Below are positions 54,404 through 63,980 of a stretch of DNA of 64,000 nt, one piece after another. The translations under genes were made by a program, and so were the position numbers. The DNA is from Bacteroidaceae bacterium (lineage in GTDB: Bacteria > Bacteroidota > Bacteroidia > Bacteroidales > Bacteroidaceae). The stretch spans positions 1-64,000 of the forward strand of contig JAFSRW010000073.1 of assembly GCA_017445925.1 (NCBI GenBank), in the 5' to 3' direction. Below the pieces are notes generated by a model that was not told the origin of the DNA, searched no databases, and saw only the letters and a list, made by a program, of their open reading frames with translations. How positions within the stretch are numbered: the stretch's first letter is position 1; every line of letters begins with the position of its first letter.

Positions 54404-55319
54404 TCATCCTGAGGCTTATACCGAGCAGGAAATCCGTGATATCATCAACCAGGATGAAGAGACCCGCGAGGTCTACCGCATGATGGTGGAAGCCAAGCGC
54501 AGCAGTCGGCATACTCACGCCAACAATCTTTCCAACGTCGATGCCGCTTGGGAACGTTTCAATCAGAAACGCAACAAGCAAAGACAGCCTTCGCAGCACT
54601 GGTGGATACGCGTCGCAGCCATATTCATTGCCGCAGCTTTCCTTTGCGGACTGTCCTATGCAGCCTATCATTCCATTTCGTCAAGGAAGAGTGCAGAGGA
54701 AATGGCAGACAGCCTGGCAGCTGCTAAAGAGAAACTTGTCAGAATCTCAAATGACGGCAACCTCTTTATCGTAAATTGGCCCAGAGGAACTTGGGTGGTA
54801 GGAACAGACGGAGATTCCTTTAAGGAAGAACGACTAGTGCGCCATTCGCCATTCCTTGATGCAAAGACAACTACTGTAAAAATAAATGGCAAGGCGTATG
54901 ACATCCATGAATTGACAGAGCAATCTGCCGCAATCGTGAAGAAGGTAGAACTGGACCTCCATTCAAAGACAATAAACCTCATCACCACCCCTGTTCAGAT
55001 TCCTGCCAACGTAAAGGGCAACATCAACCCCGAGATGACGATTCTGCTCACGGGAACGCCACCAAAGGACAGCGGAACCAAAACCACTATTTGGATTAGG
55101 CACGACATTTATGATGGCTTCAGCTGGAAGAACTACTCCTTCACCTCATGGAAGTGGAATGTAGATAACATCAGCCATTATTTGGAGGAAATAGCCTACC
55201 GCAAAGACCACCACGTTCGCGTCAACATCTGCAAAGGCGTTCCTCAACAACACATCGACCGCATCAAGAAACTGATGCAAGAAAAGGGTGTAACCAACTA
55301 CGAACTGGTAAAGCAGTAA
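54360..55319 (+). CDS. Putative anti-sigma factor with plug-like and ExbD-like extracytoplasmic regions
   Basis: About 319 residues. Cytoplasmic N-terminal helices (IQQLLEMLDHPEAYTEQEIRDIINQDEETREVYRMMVEAK) fit an anti-sigma domain, followed by one transmembrane helix at about 78-98 (IFIAAAFLCGLSYAAYHSI). The extracytoplasmic part is not FecR. It has a block (VKINGKAYDIHELTEQSAA...VELDLHSKTINLITTPV) that looks like the small plug-like modules of Bacteroidetes BlaR1/M56 proteins, and a C-terminal block (HHVRVNICKGVPQQHIDRIKKLMQEKGV) that resembles the periplasmic domain of ExbD. Both comparisons are by eye and tentative. It overlaps the sigma gene by 44 bp. Confidence 0.7.
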   Translation: MKEEKNIQQLLEMLDHPEAYTEQEIRDIINQDEETREVYRMMVEAKRSSRHTHANNLSNVDAAWERFNQKRNKQRQPSQHWWIRVAAIFIAAAFLCGLSYAAYHSISSRKSAEEMADSLAAAKEKLVRISNDGNLFIVNWPRGTWVVGTDGDSFKEERLVRHSPFLDAKTTTVKINGKAYDIHELTEQSAAIVKKVELDLHSKTINLITTPVQIPANVKGNINPEMTILLTGTPPKDSGTKTTIWIRHDIYDGFSWKNYSFTSWKWNVDNISHYLEEIAYRKDHHVRVNICKGVPQQHIDRIKKLMQEKGVTNYELVKQ

Positions 55320-55368
55320 GATAAATTCCACACCCCATTCGCCCTAACGACGCTAACCTATAAACCAA

Positions 55369-55398
55369 AAACTGCTACCTCACCTGAGATAGCAGTTT
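55369..55398. terminator. Bidirectional terminator
   Basis: AAACTGCTA at 55369-55377 pairs with TAGCAGTTT at 55390-55398 around an inner CTCA/TGAG stem; lies between the convergent anti-sigma and efflux genes. Confidence 0.8.
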
Positions 55399-55425
55399 AT
55401 GTTTGTAATTACGAACCGGGAGTCT

Positions 55426-56841
55426 TTACTTTGCTCCACCACCTAAAGCGATGTAGAGGGCTATGATAGCCTTGGCACCGTTGTAAAGGTTGGAAGCCTC
55501 ATCGAGCTGGGCGGAAAGGAGTGATTCCTGAGCGGTGAGTACCTCCAGATAGTTGGCCTTGCCGTTATCCATCAGCTCGTGGGTGCCTCGGTATGCCTCG
55601 TGCAACACATCCACCTCACGTTTGTAATAGTCGTGCTTCTCACGAGCAGCCAGGCAGTCGGCAATGGCCTCATTGACCTCGTTTCCTGCCTCTATTACGG
55701 TCTGCACGTACTGCTTCTTGAGGTTCTCCTCATAAAGCTTGGAGGTCTTCAGGTTAGCCTTCAGCTTGCCTCGGTTAAAGAGGGGCTGACTGAGCTGTCC
55801 TACGAAGTTGAGCAGCAATCCGCCCGGATTAACTACTGCACCACCTCCGCTGTTGGTCCATCCCAGAGTTCCAGCCAGGGTGATGCTGGGGAAGAAGGCA
55901 GAGCGTGCCGTCTGGGTATTGTAGAAGGCCTCCTCCATAGCGTAGTTGGCCATGCGAATATCAGGACGGAACTCCAGCATCTGGGCAGGAACGCCCACCT
56001 TCAGGTAATCTGTATTGAACATTCGCAGTCCCTCGGTGGCAGAATGGTACTTATCGGCAGAGCCCCAGTGAGAACGGGCAATGTGCTGCGGCTCAACGGC
56101 GAGCATATTGCAGATATTGTTCTCGGTGGCACGGATGCTGCGACGCGTGTCAACAATCTGGGTCTTGACGCCGATATATGAAGCCTCCAACTGGTTAACG
56201 GCGGTGCTGTACGCCTTACCGTTCTCAAAAAGGCTCTTCTCCGTCTCCAAGGATGCCTTCCAGAGGCTGTCGGTGAGCAAAAGGATGTCCAACTCGCGGT
56301 CCAGCAACTGTAGCAAGTAATACTGCTGAGCTACGGTGCTGACAAGATTAGAGCGGACGGCATCCTCGTAACACTGGGACTGTAGGAGCACAGCCTTGGC
56401 AGCGCGTTTCTTATTGGTAAGGCTACCGAATGCATCTATATCCATGGAAAGCTGGAGGGGAAGCTCGTAGCTTTTAGTCCAAGGATTATTGTCGAACTTG
56501 CTAAGGGCTCCCTGAGGCGACAGGCTGAGCATGGGCAGATATGCCATCTTAGCCGTCTTGAGCGAAGCCTCGCTCATCTCCACGGTTATGCGAGCCGAAT
56601 TCAGGTCGGTATTATTAGCCAGCACCTGTTCGATGAGCTGCTGTAGCAATGGATCGGGGAAGAAATCCCTCCAGGACTGCTGCGCCAGTGATTCGGTACT
56701 GGTATTAGCGTTTATTCCCAGCGTGGTACCGAAAGGATTGGCCGGTGCCTCCACATTCTTTTCGTATTTCTTGAATAGGCCGCAACCCGTAAGCATCAGG
56801 CTCACGGTTGCAGCAACGATTATATAACTTAGTCTTTTCAT
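55426..56841 (-). CDS. RND efflux outer-membrane factor (TolC/OprM family lipoprotein)
   Basis: 471 residues. Lipoprotein signal with lipobox LTGC. Two homologous halves of long coiled-coil helices (PLLQQLIEQVLANNTDLNSARITVEMSEASL; EAYRGTHELMDNGKANYLEVLTAQESLLSAQLDEASNLYNGA) and barrel strands typical of NodT/OprM proteins. It forms the outer-membrane exit duct of the pump. Last gene of the operon; its ATG overlaps the TGA of the pump gene (ATGA), right after a 24-nt tandem repeat. Confidence 0.95.
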   Translation of the reverse strand: MKRLSYIIVAATVSLMLTGCGLFKKYEKNVEAPANPFGTTLGINANTSTESLAQQSWRDFFPDPLLQQLIEQVLANNTDLNSARITVEMSEASLKTAKMAYLPMLSLSPQGALSKFDNNPWTKSYELPLQLSMDIDAFGSLTNKKRAAKAVLLQSQCYEDAVRSNLVSTVAQQYYLLQLLDRELDILLLTDSLWKASLETEKSLFENGKAYSTAVNQLEASYIGVKTQIVDTRRSIRATENNICNMLAVEPQHIARSHWGSADKYHSATEGLRMFNTDYLKVGVPAQMLEFRPDIRMANYAMEEAFYNTQTARSAFFPSITLAGTLGWTNSGGGAVVNPGGLLLNFVGQLSQPLFNRGKLKANLKTSKLYEENLKKQYVQTVIEAGNEVNEAIADCLAAREKHDYYKREVDVLHEAYRGTHELMDNGKANYLEVLTAQESLLSAQLDEASNLYNGAKAIIALYIALGGGAK

Positions 56842-59800
56842 ATTTGATCGTTTGGGAGATTGGTCGTTTGGTCGTTTGGGAGATTGGTCGTTTGGTCGTT
56901 TGGGAGACTCTCAACTACTTTCCCCCCTTGGAATCTTTCGTGCAACTTCTGGAAGATGATGAAGAATGCGGGAACCACAAAGAGCAGGGCTATGGTGCCG
57001 ACGCTCATACCACCTACCACACCCATTGCAAGGGCACGGTTTCCGTTGGCACCGGCTCCACCCTCAATAATCAGAGGTATCATACCTGCAATCATGGTAA
57101 CAACGGTCATCAAGATGGGGCGCAGACGCTCCTTACAAGCCTCGAAGGCGGCCTCGGAGATGCCCAAACCCTGAGCACGGCGCTCACTGGCAAACTCTGT
57201 TATCAAGATAGCCGTCTTGGCCAGCAAACCAATCAGCATGATAACTCCCGTCTGCAAATAGATGTTATTATCTGAGCCGGGCAATTGGAACTTTGAGCAT
57301 ACGAAGGCCATGATGAAGGCACCCATCAGTCCGAAAGGCACGCTCAGCAGCACAGCCATAGGTGTAAACCAAGAGTTATACAAAGATGCCAAGATGAGGT
57401 AAATCAGGATGGCACAGATGCAGTAAATGATAACGGTGTCGTTAGAACCAGCTGTCTCCGCTACCTCACGCGACATACCGCTGTACTCATACGTAGCGGT
57501 GGTGGGCATCTCTTGCTTGAATACCTGGGCAATAGCTTCGTGGGCCTGACCCTCGCTATAGCCACTTGCAGGAGTTACCTGACAGGTGATGCTCTGGAAG
57601 AGGTTGAAGTGCTCGATGCTTGACGAACCGACAATCTCCTTCAGTCTCACAAACTGCGAGATGGGCGACATCTTACCGCCCTGCACCTTCACGAAGATGT
57701 TGTTGAGCGAAGATGGGTCAAGGCGATACTCGGGAGCGGCAGCCACCATCAGACGGTAAACCTTACCGAACTGGTTGTAATTGCCAATGTAGGCACCGCC
57801 ACAGAAAGCACCTAACGTGCTCAGCACGTCCTTAGGCGACACGCCGGAGCGGTCGCACTGGGTGGCATCCACATCTACCTGATATTTCGGGTAGCGCTCG
57901 CTGTATGTTGACATGGCCGAGCTGATTTCCGGACGCTCTGCTAACTTGAGCAGAAAATGGTCGGTCTTCTGTGCAAACTCTGACAAGTTGCCGCCAGTGG
58001 GGTCTTGCACAATCAGACTGATGTCGTTACTGGTACCGTAGCCGGGCACCTGAGGCATCTGGAAGGGAAGCACCTTGGCATTCTTAATGCTCAGGCAGTC
58101 CATATAGAAACGACCCAACACAAGTTCGATGTTGTGATTCATGCCCGGACGGTCGTCCCAGTTCTTCAGGCGGACTACCATCGTAGCCATATTAGAGCCG
58201 TAACCAGATATCAGACCATAGCCGCAGGATACGGCGTAACTCTCCAATTCGGGAACATTCTTCAGCTTCTTCTCTACCTCCTTCACCAGCTCAAACGTCT
58301 GCTGCAGTGTATAGCCTTCCGGTGCGCGAACCTCTGCCATGAAACAGCCCTGGTCCTCCTGTGGTACCAGACCCGAAGGAAGGCTCTTCATAAAGAACAC
58401 TAACAACACGCCGGCAATTACCAGCAAGCCCCATGCCAGCACAGGACGCTTAATGAATTTATTCACTGCTTTCGAGTACTTGGCAGCGATGGCATTATAG
58501 CTTGCATTATAGGCCATCTTAACATAGTAGTTGATGTTTTTGCCCTCATTGTTGTCCTCCGACTTCAGCATAATAGCGCACAACGCGGGACAGAGCGTCA
58601 AAGCCGACACGCACGACAGGCCGACTGACGAGGCAATCGTTACACCGAACTGCGTGAAGAACGTACCTGACGTACCGCCCATAAAGGTCACAGGAATGAA
58701 TACGGCCATAAATACCAAGGTACACGAAACGACAGCCACCGATACATCGTTCATGGCCTGACGTGTGGCCTCACGGGTATCACTAATACCGCCCTCCACC
58801 TTGGCCATGACGGCCTCGACTACCACAATGGCATCATCCACCACCGTACCGATGGCGAGTACCAACGCAAATAGCGTTAGGATATTCAGCGAGAAGCCTG
58901 CCATCATAACGATGGCAAACGTTCCTAACAGGGAAACAACAATCGAGATAGACGGAATAATCGTAGCCTTGAAGTTCTGCAAAAAGAAATATACCACCAG
59001 AATTACCAGAATGATGGCAATAATCAGCGTCTCCACTACGTTGTGGATGGCAGCAAAAAGGAAGTCATCGCTGGTCATCAGCGTGACAAACTCCAATCCG
59101 GCAGGCATCGTCTTCTCCATATCCTCGCAGATCTTCGAAATGCGGGCGTTTACCTCTGTAGCGTTAGCACCAGGAGCCTGGAAAATCATCATCATAGAGC
59201 CGGGGTTGCCGTTGATGTCTGACATAAAGCTGTAGCTCTCGGCACCAATCTCCACCTTAGCCACATCGCTCAAACGCAGCAAATGGCCGCCTTCGGTGGT
59301 GCGAAGCACGATATCGTTGAATTCCTCAACGGTCTTCAACGTACCTTTATATTCCATCGAGTACTGGTACTTGTTCTCAGAATTCTCACCTAATGAACCC
59401 GTAGAGGAAACGAAACTTTGACCGCTGATGGCATAGATAACATCGTCCGGTGTCAGGTTGTACTGAGCCATCACATCGGGCTTCATCCAAACACGCAGGG
59501 AGTATTTGTTACCCAGTGCTATAACTTCACCCACACCAGTAATACGCTGGATGCGCGGTTTGATGTTGATGTCCACGTAGTTGGAGATGAAGTCGTTGTC
59601 GTACTTACCGTCCGAACTCCTCACAGCCAGTACACGCAGGATGCTGTTCTGCCTCTTCGACACCTGAACGCCGACCTTCGTAACGTCGGAGGGTAGCGAA
59701 GATGTTGCCTTCGACACGCGGTTCTGTACGTTCACCGTTGCCATATCGGGGTCGGTGCCCTGTTCAAAGTACACCGAGATTTCTACGTTACCTGACGACG

Positions 59801-60050
59801 TAGCTTTAGATGTCATATAAATCATGTCCTCCACGCCGTTGATGCTCTCCTCCAATGGCTGGATGACCGATTCCATAATGGTTTGCGGGTCAGCACCGGT
59901 GTAGGAAGTGGAGACACTCACCGTAGGCGGCGCAATGTCGGGGTACTGCTCCACAGCCAGCGAGTTCATGCTGATGTAACCCACCAGCGCTATCACAATA
60001 CTGATGGCACAAGCCATCACGTACTTATTTATAAATATATTGTTCTTCAT
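56838..60050 (-). CDS. RND efflux pump (AcrB/MexB family) with repeat-encoded C-terminal tail
   Basis: 1070 residues, inner-membrane proton/drug antiporter of the HAE-1 group. Twelve transmembrane helices and two large periplasmic loops. The proton relay is present: Asp405 and Asp406 in GTVVDDAIVVVEAV and Lys945 in GLLAKTAILITEFA, matching Asp407/Asp408/Lys940 of E. coli AcrB. The start at 60050 (MKNNIFINKYVMACAISIVIALVG) is the family start; the longer frame from 60092 runs into the hairpin array. The end is unusual: the last 20 residues are copies of LPNDQTTN, encoded by a 24-nt tandem repeat. It is the middle gene between the adaptor and outer-membrane factor. Confidence 0.95.
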   Translation of the reverse strand: MKNNIFINKYVMACAISIVIALVGYISMNSLAVEQYPDIAPPTVSVSTSYTGADPQTIMESVIQPLEESINGVEDMIYMTSKATSSGNVEISVYFEQGTDPDMATVNVQNRVSKATSSLPSDVTKVGVQVSKRQNSILRVLAVRSSDGKYDNDFISNYVDINIKPRIQRITGVGEVIALGNKYSLRVWMKPDVMAQYNLTPDDVIYAISGQSFVSSTGSLGENSENKYQYSMEYKGTLKTVEEFNDIVLRTTEGGHLLRLSDVAKVEIGAESYSFMSDINGNPGSMMMIFQAPGANATEVNARISKICEDMEKTMPAGLEFVTLMTSDDFLFAAIHNVVETLIIAIILVILVVYFFLQNFKATIIPSISIVVSLLGTFAIVMMAGFSLNILTLFALVLAIGTVVDDAIVVVEAVMAKVEGGISDTREATRQAMNDVSVAVVSCTLVFMAVFIPVTFMGGTSGTFFTQFGVTIASSVGLSCVSALTLCPALCAIMLKSEDNNEGKNINYYVKMAYNASYNAIAAKYSKAVNKFIKRPVLAWGLLVIAGVLLVFFMKSLPSGLVPQEDQGCFMAEVRAPEGYTLQQTFELVKEVEKKLKNVPELESYAVSCGYGLISGYGSNMATMVVRLKNWDDRPGMNHNIELVLGRFYMDCLSIKNAKVLPFQMPQVPGYGTSNDISLIVQDPTGGNLSEFAQKTDHFLLKLAERPEISSAMSTYSERYPKYQVDVDATQCDRSGVSPKDVLSTLGAFCGGAYIGNYNQFGKVYRLMVAAAPEYRLDPSSLNNIFVKVQGGKMSPISQFVRLKEIVGSSSIEHFNLFQSITCQVTPASGYSEGQAHEAIAQVFKQEMPTTATYEYSGMSREVAETAGSNDTVIIYCICAILIYLILASLYNSWFTPMAVLLSVPFGLMGAFIMAFVCSKFQLPGSDNNIYLQTGVIMLIGLLAKTAILITEFASERRAQGLGISEAAFEACKERLRPILMTVVTMIAGMIPLIIEGGAGANGNRALAMGVVGGMSVGTIALLFVVPAFFIIFQKLHERFQGGKVVESLPNDQTTNLPNDQTTNLPNDQI
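56845..56906 (-). repeat. 24-nt tandem repeat at the 3' end of the pump gene
   Basis: Two and a half copies of CTCCCAAACGACCAAACGAC-CAAT, encoding LPNDQTTN LPNDQTTN LPNDQ. It ends at the TGA/ATG overlap with the outer-membrane factor gene. Confidence 0.85.
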
Positions 60051-60068
60051 TGTTATATTGAAGTTAAA

Positions 60069-60176
60069 GGAGTTATCGCTTCGCTCGTCCATTCGGACAG
60101 AAGGCTGCGATTAAGCGAGAGCAATGATAAGCTTGCTTAAGCATTGCCGAGCGGTAGCAGGCTCGACCGTTAGGTC
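60069..60176 (-). repeat. Mini-hairpin array between the adaptor and pump genes
   Basis: Read on the minus strand: GACC-TAAC-GGTC (60165-60176), CGAGC..GCTCG (60148-60165), GCAATG..CATTGC (60121-60147), GTCC-GAAT-GGAC (60087-60098), then GAGCGAAGCGATAACTCC (60069-60086). The last block matches the last unit of the 45466-45558 array (GCGAAGCGGTAACTCC), in the same orientation relative to the downstream gene. It ends about 18 bp before the pump ATG at 60050. Confidence 0.65.
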
Positions 60177-60244
60177 AAGTTAAAGACGATAGTTCTGCAC
60201 ATTTCTATGTAACTTCCATTTTTCACTTTTCACTCTTTCATTTT

Positions 60245-61363
60245 TCACTTTTTTTTCGGCTCTGCCGGAAAAAGCACCTTCTGACCCTCCGTCACGTTAT
60301 TAGCTCCAACGGTCACAATCTTATCGCCTACTTTCAAGCCGCTGGTGATGATGAAGTCCTTACCATTGCCGATATCTTCAGTTGTCACCTCGATGGCTGT
60401 TGCCGTGCTGTCGGCCTTCACCAGATACACCTGCTGCTTGTCCAGGAGTTTCACCACAGCCACCTGCGGAACCACAATTACATCCTTCTCGTCGAGGGGC
60501 ATAACCACAGTACCCTGGATACCAGAAAACAGTTGTCCATCCGGATTGGGGAACGTAGCCTTAGCGCCTAATGAACCAGTGGCGGCATCCACTACGCCGG
60601 TCAAGCTGGTAATGCGCCCCTTATGCTTATATTCCGTACCGTTTTTCATCAAGAAGGTTACGTCGGGGAGTGCGGATAAGAACTTAGCCTTGTCCTCCCG
60701 AGTCACACCAGCCGTAACAGATTCCTCGATGAGGGCCTCGGTCACTGAGAACTCTGCGTCCATATTGGTATTGCCGCTGACGATAGTCAGCTTTGTACCT
60801 GGCGAAACCTGATCGCCTGCGCGCACAGGAATCTCACCGATAAGACCCTCCACAGGAGCCGAAATGGTACAGTAACCCAGGTTCACCTTGTAGCGGTTCA
60901 CCGAGGCGCGCTGCTGAGCCACCGTAGCCTGGGCCTGCTTGTAAGAGTTTTCTGCATTGTCGAGCATATATTTGCTCACGATACCCTTATCATACAGATT
61001 CTTGTTTGATTCATACTCCAGTTTAGCACTGTTCTCTGCGGCCAGTGCTGCCTGTAGATTAGCCTGAGCAGCTTCCAGCTCGAGCTGTGCATCACGCTGG
61101 TCGATTACAAAGAGCAACTGACCCTTCTTCACCAACTGACCTTCGGTGACGGCAATCTTCATCAACTGTCCGCTTACCTGGGGCGAGATGGTTACATCGG
61201 TCTTTCCTTTCATCTTGGCGCTAAATTTTAAGGGCACCGTAATGTCCTGTTTCTCAATTGTCATCGTTTCGAAAGATGTCTGTACTTCCTTGGGGATATC
61301 CAACCCACATGCAGTCAGTCCACTGACCACCACAGCCCACATCAGGGCATTTTTTGTTTTCAT
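60245..61363 (-). CDS. RND efflux periplasmic adaptor (AcrA/MexA family lipoprotein)
   Basis: 372 residues. Lipoprotein signal ending in LTAC. Order of parts: lipoyl half-motif (VSGQLMKIAVTEGQLVKKGQLLFVID), coiled-coil hairpin (LEAAQANLQAALAAENSAKLEYESN... YKQAQATVAQQRASVNRY), second lipoyl half (APVEGLIGEIPVRAGDQVSPGT) and beta-barrel/membrane-proximal domains. It links the pump with the outer-membrane factor. First gene of the operon; 194 bp with a mini-hairpin array separates it from the pump gene. Its 3' end runs into a GTGAAAAATGAAA satellite. Confidence 0.95.
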   Translation of the reverse strand: MKTKNALMWAVVVSGLTACGLDIPKEVQTSFETMTIEKQDITVPLKFSAKMKGKTDVTISPQVSGQLMKIAVTEGQLVKKGQLLFVIDQRDAQLELEAAQANLQAALAAENSAKLEYESNKNLYDKGIVSKYMLDNAENSYKQAQATVAQQRASVNRYKVNLGYCTISAPVEGLIGEIPVRAGDQVSPGTKLTIVSGNTNMDAEFSVTEALIEESVTAGVTREDKAKFLSALPDVTFLMKNGTEYKHKGRITSLTGVVDAATGSLGAKATFPNPDGQLFSGIQGTVVMPLDEKDVIVVPQVAVVKLLDKQQVYLVKADSTATAIEVTTEDIGNGKDFIITSGLKVGDKIVTVGANNVTEGQKVLFPAEPKKK

Positions 61364-61403
61364 GTTGTAATAGTATTTTTTTTTGTTTTAATTAATCAGT
61401 TAA

Positions 61404-63980
61404 TCAATAAGTTACGATAGGCAGTTCCAGCCACTTGATGTAGCAGAAGTCCTGACGGTGCGGCAGGTACTGGCTCTTCGGGTACATGCGCAAAGCACTC
61501 TTGTACTGACCGGACTGCTTGGGAGTCAGGTCTGCCTCGAAGATATAGTTATTACCTTCCCTTCTGGTCACGTTCAGCGGTTCCACGCTATAAACGTGTT
61601 CCACACCTTCATTATCAACGCATACATTTACCTTCTCCAATCCTACGGCATCGTCCAACCCCTGCTCGTTGAGAACTACCTTCAGGTGATAGCTCTGACC
61701 CGTCTGGCCGCCATTCACCGGATATGAATATTCGCTGCTGACCACGCTGATTTTATCCCAGCGCTCTGCCACAGTCTCCTTCCATTGGGCTATTTGCTTA
61801 GCCAAAAGATAGTTGTCCTTAGCCAACTGCTTGAAGCGCTTGGCTTGTTTCTCATAAAACTTGAAGTAATAGTCGTCAAGCTGGCGTTTCATGGTATAGT
61901 GCGGTGCTATCTGTGCGATGGAGTTCTTGATAACCCGAATCCATTCCTTAGAGACACCCTTCTTATCCTTTTTATAATATAATGGTATAATTTCGTCCTC
62001 CAACAGATGATAGATAGTGGCTGCATCCAGACGGTCCTGATATTCCTGGTTCTGGTAGGTTCGATGCTCGGTGAGTGCCCATCCAGCGCCCTCGCGATAT
62101 CCCTCAAGCCACCAGCCGTCCTTTACGCTGAGGTTCACAACGCCATTCATCAGGGCTTTCTCGCCTGATGTTCCGCTGGCTTCCATGGGACGGGTAGGCG
62201 TGTTCATCCAAATGTCCACACCACTTACCAGATTGCGAGCCAACATAAAATCGTAGTCTTCCACAAAGATTATCCTGGCCTGGAACTCGGGACGCTGAGA
62301 AATCTCATAAATCATCTTTATGAGTCCTTGTCCGGCTCCGTCGGCAGGATGAGCCTTTCCTGCAAACATGAAGATAACGGGCCGATCAGGATTGTTCACT
62401 ATCTTGGAAAGACGCTCCAGGTCGGTAAACAGCAAGTGAGCACGCTTGTAAGTGGCAAAGCGGCGACAGAAGCCGATAACCAGCGAGTTAGGATTAAAGC
62501 GCTGTGCCAACCGAGTGATACGGGAGGGGTCGCTCTGGTTCTTCAGCCATGTATCGCGCAACTGAATCTGTACATACTCAAAGAGTTTCTGCTTGAGCGC
62601 CATACGGGTTTCCCAAATCTCCTCGTCGGGGCAGTCATAAATGCCATGCCAGATCTTCTCGTTCGACTGATCCTGCATGAAATTAGCATCGAAGTACTTA
62701 TTATAAATCTTGCACCACTCTCTGGCAGCCCAAGTGGGAAAATGCACACCATTGGTAACGTAGCCTACATGGCTCTCCTCGGGGTAATACCCCTTCCAGA
62801 TGTTGTTGAACATCTTCTTGCTTACCTCGCCGTGAAGCCAGCTTACGCCATTCACTTCCTGACAGGTATTGCAGGCGAAGGTGCTCATACAGAACTTCTC
62901 GCTGGAGTCCTCTGGGTTTGTCCGGCCCATGCCTATGAATTCATCCCACGTGATGCCGAGCTTCTGGGGATAACCGCTCATGTACTTGCCGAAGAGCCCT
63001 TCCTCGAAATAATCGTGTCCGGCAGGCACAGGAGTGTGTACGGTGTAGAGACCGCTGGCACGCACAAGTTCCAGGGCCTGATTGAAATTGAGCCCTTCCT
63101 CGATGTAATCGCAAAGACGTTGTAGGTTGCAGAGGGCTGCATGCCCTTCGTTGCAATGGTATATATCCTTCTTGATACCGAGTTTCTTCAACAGCAGCAT
63201 ACCACCTATACCCAGCAGGATTTCCTGCTTCAGACGATTCTCCCAGTCGCCGCCATAAAGACTATGGGTAATGGGCTTGTCGTACTCCGAGTTCATCTCG
63301 TTGTCGGTATCAAGCAGGTAGAGCTTCACACGACCCACATTGACACGCCATACGTAGGCATGCACCATGAAGTTCATAAAAGGAACATCTATCACCATAG
63401 GATTGCCGTCGGCATCCAACTGACGCACTACGGGTAGTGAGCTGAAGTTCTGGGCCTCGTAATTGGCAATCTGCTGCCCGTCCATAGCCAGACTCTGAGT
63501 GAAATAGCCGAAACGATAGAGGAATCCCACGGCACACATATCCACATTACTGTCGCTGGCTTCCTTCACATAGTCACCGGCCAGCATTCCCAAGCCACCG
63601 CTGTATATCTTCAGGGCCGAGTGCATACCGTACTCCATACAGAAATAGGCTACGGAGGGACGGGTGTGATCGGGCTCCACATCCATATATTTACGGAACT
63701 TGGCATAGACATCTTTTATACGCTTTAAGAGAGCCTTGTCCTTAAGGATTTCCTGCTTGCGGTCGTATGTCAGACGTTCCATCATCATTACAGGATTGTG
63801 TTTCACCTCGTGATACAGGTCGTGGTCGATGTCGCGGAACAGGTCACGGGCTTCGGGGTTCCATACCCACCACATATTATGTACTATCTCGTCTAAACAC
63901 TTTAGCTCTTCCGGCAAGGTAGCTTTCACGGTGAGCATAGTCCACTGTGGAACATTTGAATAACTGGCTTTAATCTTCAT
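61404..63980 (-). CDS. glgP: Alpha-glucan phosphorylase (GT35)
   Basis: Releases glucose 1-phosphate from glycogen or maltodextrin; cytoplasmic, PLP-dependent. 858 residues. The N-terminus carries the DUF3417-type extension of this bacterial subgroup ([24 protein letters not shown]). The catalytic part includes [33 protein letters not shown] and the PLP site [14 protein letters not shown] with the Schiff-base lysine at Lys608. It stands about 40 bp upstream of the RND adaptor gene on the same strand; there is no obvious functional link. It would mobilise stored glycogen or imported starch fragments. Confidence 0.95.
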   Translation of the reverse strand: MKIKASYSNVPQWTMLTVKATLPEELKCLDEIVHNMWWVWNPEARDLFRDIDHDLYHEVKHNPVMMMERLTYDRKQEILKDKALLKRIKDVYAKFRKYMDVEPDHTRPSVAYFCMEYGMHSALKIYSGGLGMLAGDYVKEASDSNVDMCAVGFLYRFGYFTQSLAMDGQQIANYEAQNFSSLPVVRQLDADGNPMVIDVPFMNFMVHAYVWRVNVGRVKLYLLDTDNEMNSEYDKPITHSLYGGDWENRLKQEILLGIGGMLLLKKLGIKKDIYHCNEGHAALCNLQRLCDYIEEGLNFNQALELVRASGLYTVHTPVPAGHDYFEEGLFGKYMSGYPQKLGITWDEFIGMGRTNPEDSSEKFCMSTFACNTCQEVNGVSWLHGEVSKKMFNNIWKGYYPEESHVGYVTNGVHFPTWAAREWCKIYNKYFDANFMQDQSNEKIWHGIYDCPDEEIWETRMALKQKLFEYVQIQLRDTWLKNQSDPSRITRLAQRFNPNSLVIGFCRRFATYKRAHLLFTDLERLSKIVNNPDRPVIFMFAGKAHPADGAGQGLIKMIYEISQRPEFQARIIFVEDYDFMLARNLVSGVDIWMNTPTRPMEASGTSGEKALMNGVVNLSVKDGWWLEGYREGAGWALTEHRTYQNQEYQDRLDAATIYHLLEDEIIPLYYKKDKKGVSKEWIRVIKNSIAQIAPHYTMKRQLDDYYFKFYEKQAKRFKQLAKDNYLLAKQIAQWKETVAERWDKISVVSSEYSYPVNGGQTGQSYHLKVVLNEQGLDDAVGLEKVNVCVDNEGVEHVYSVEPLNVTRREGNNYIFEADLTPKQSGQYKSALRMYPKSQYLPHRQDFCYIKWLELPIVTY

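Noticed and set aside
60051-60092. A 14-residue N-terminal extension of the RND pump
   Set aside because: The extension is encoded by the edge of the hairpin array, and AcrB-type pumps start at the residue chosen here.
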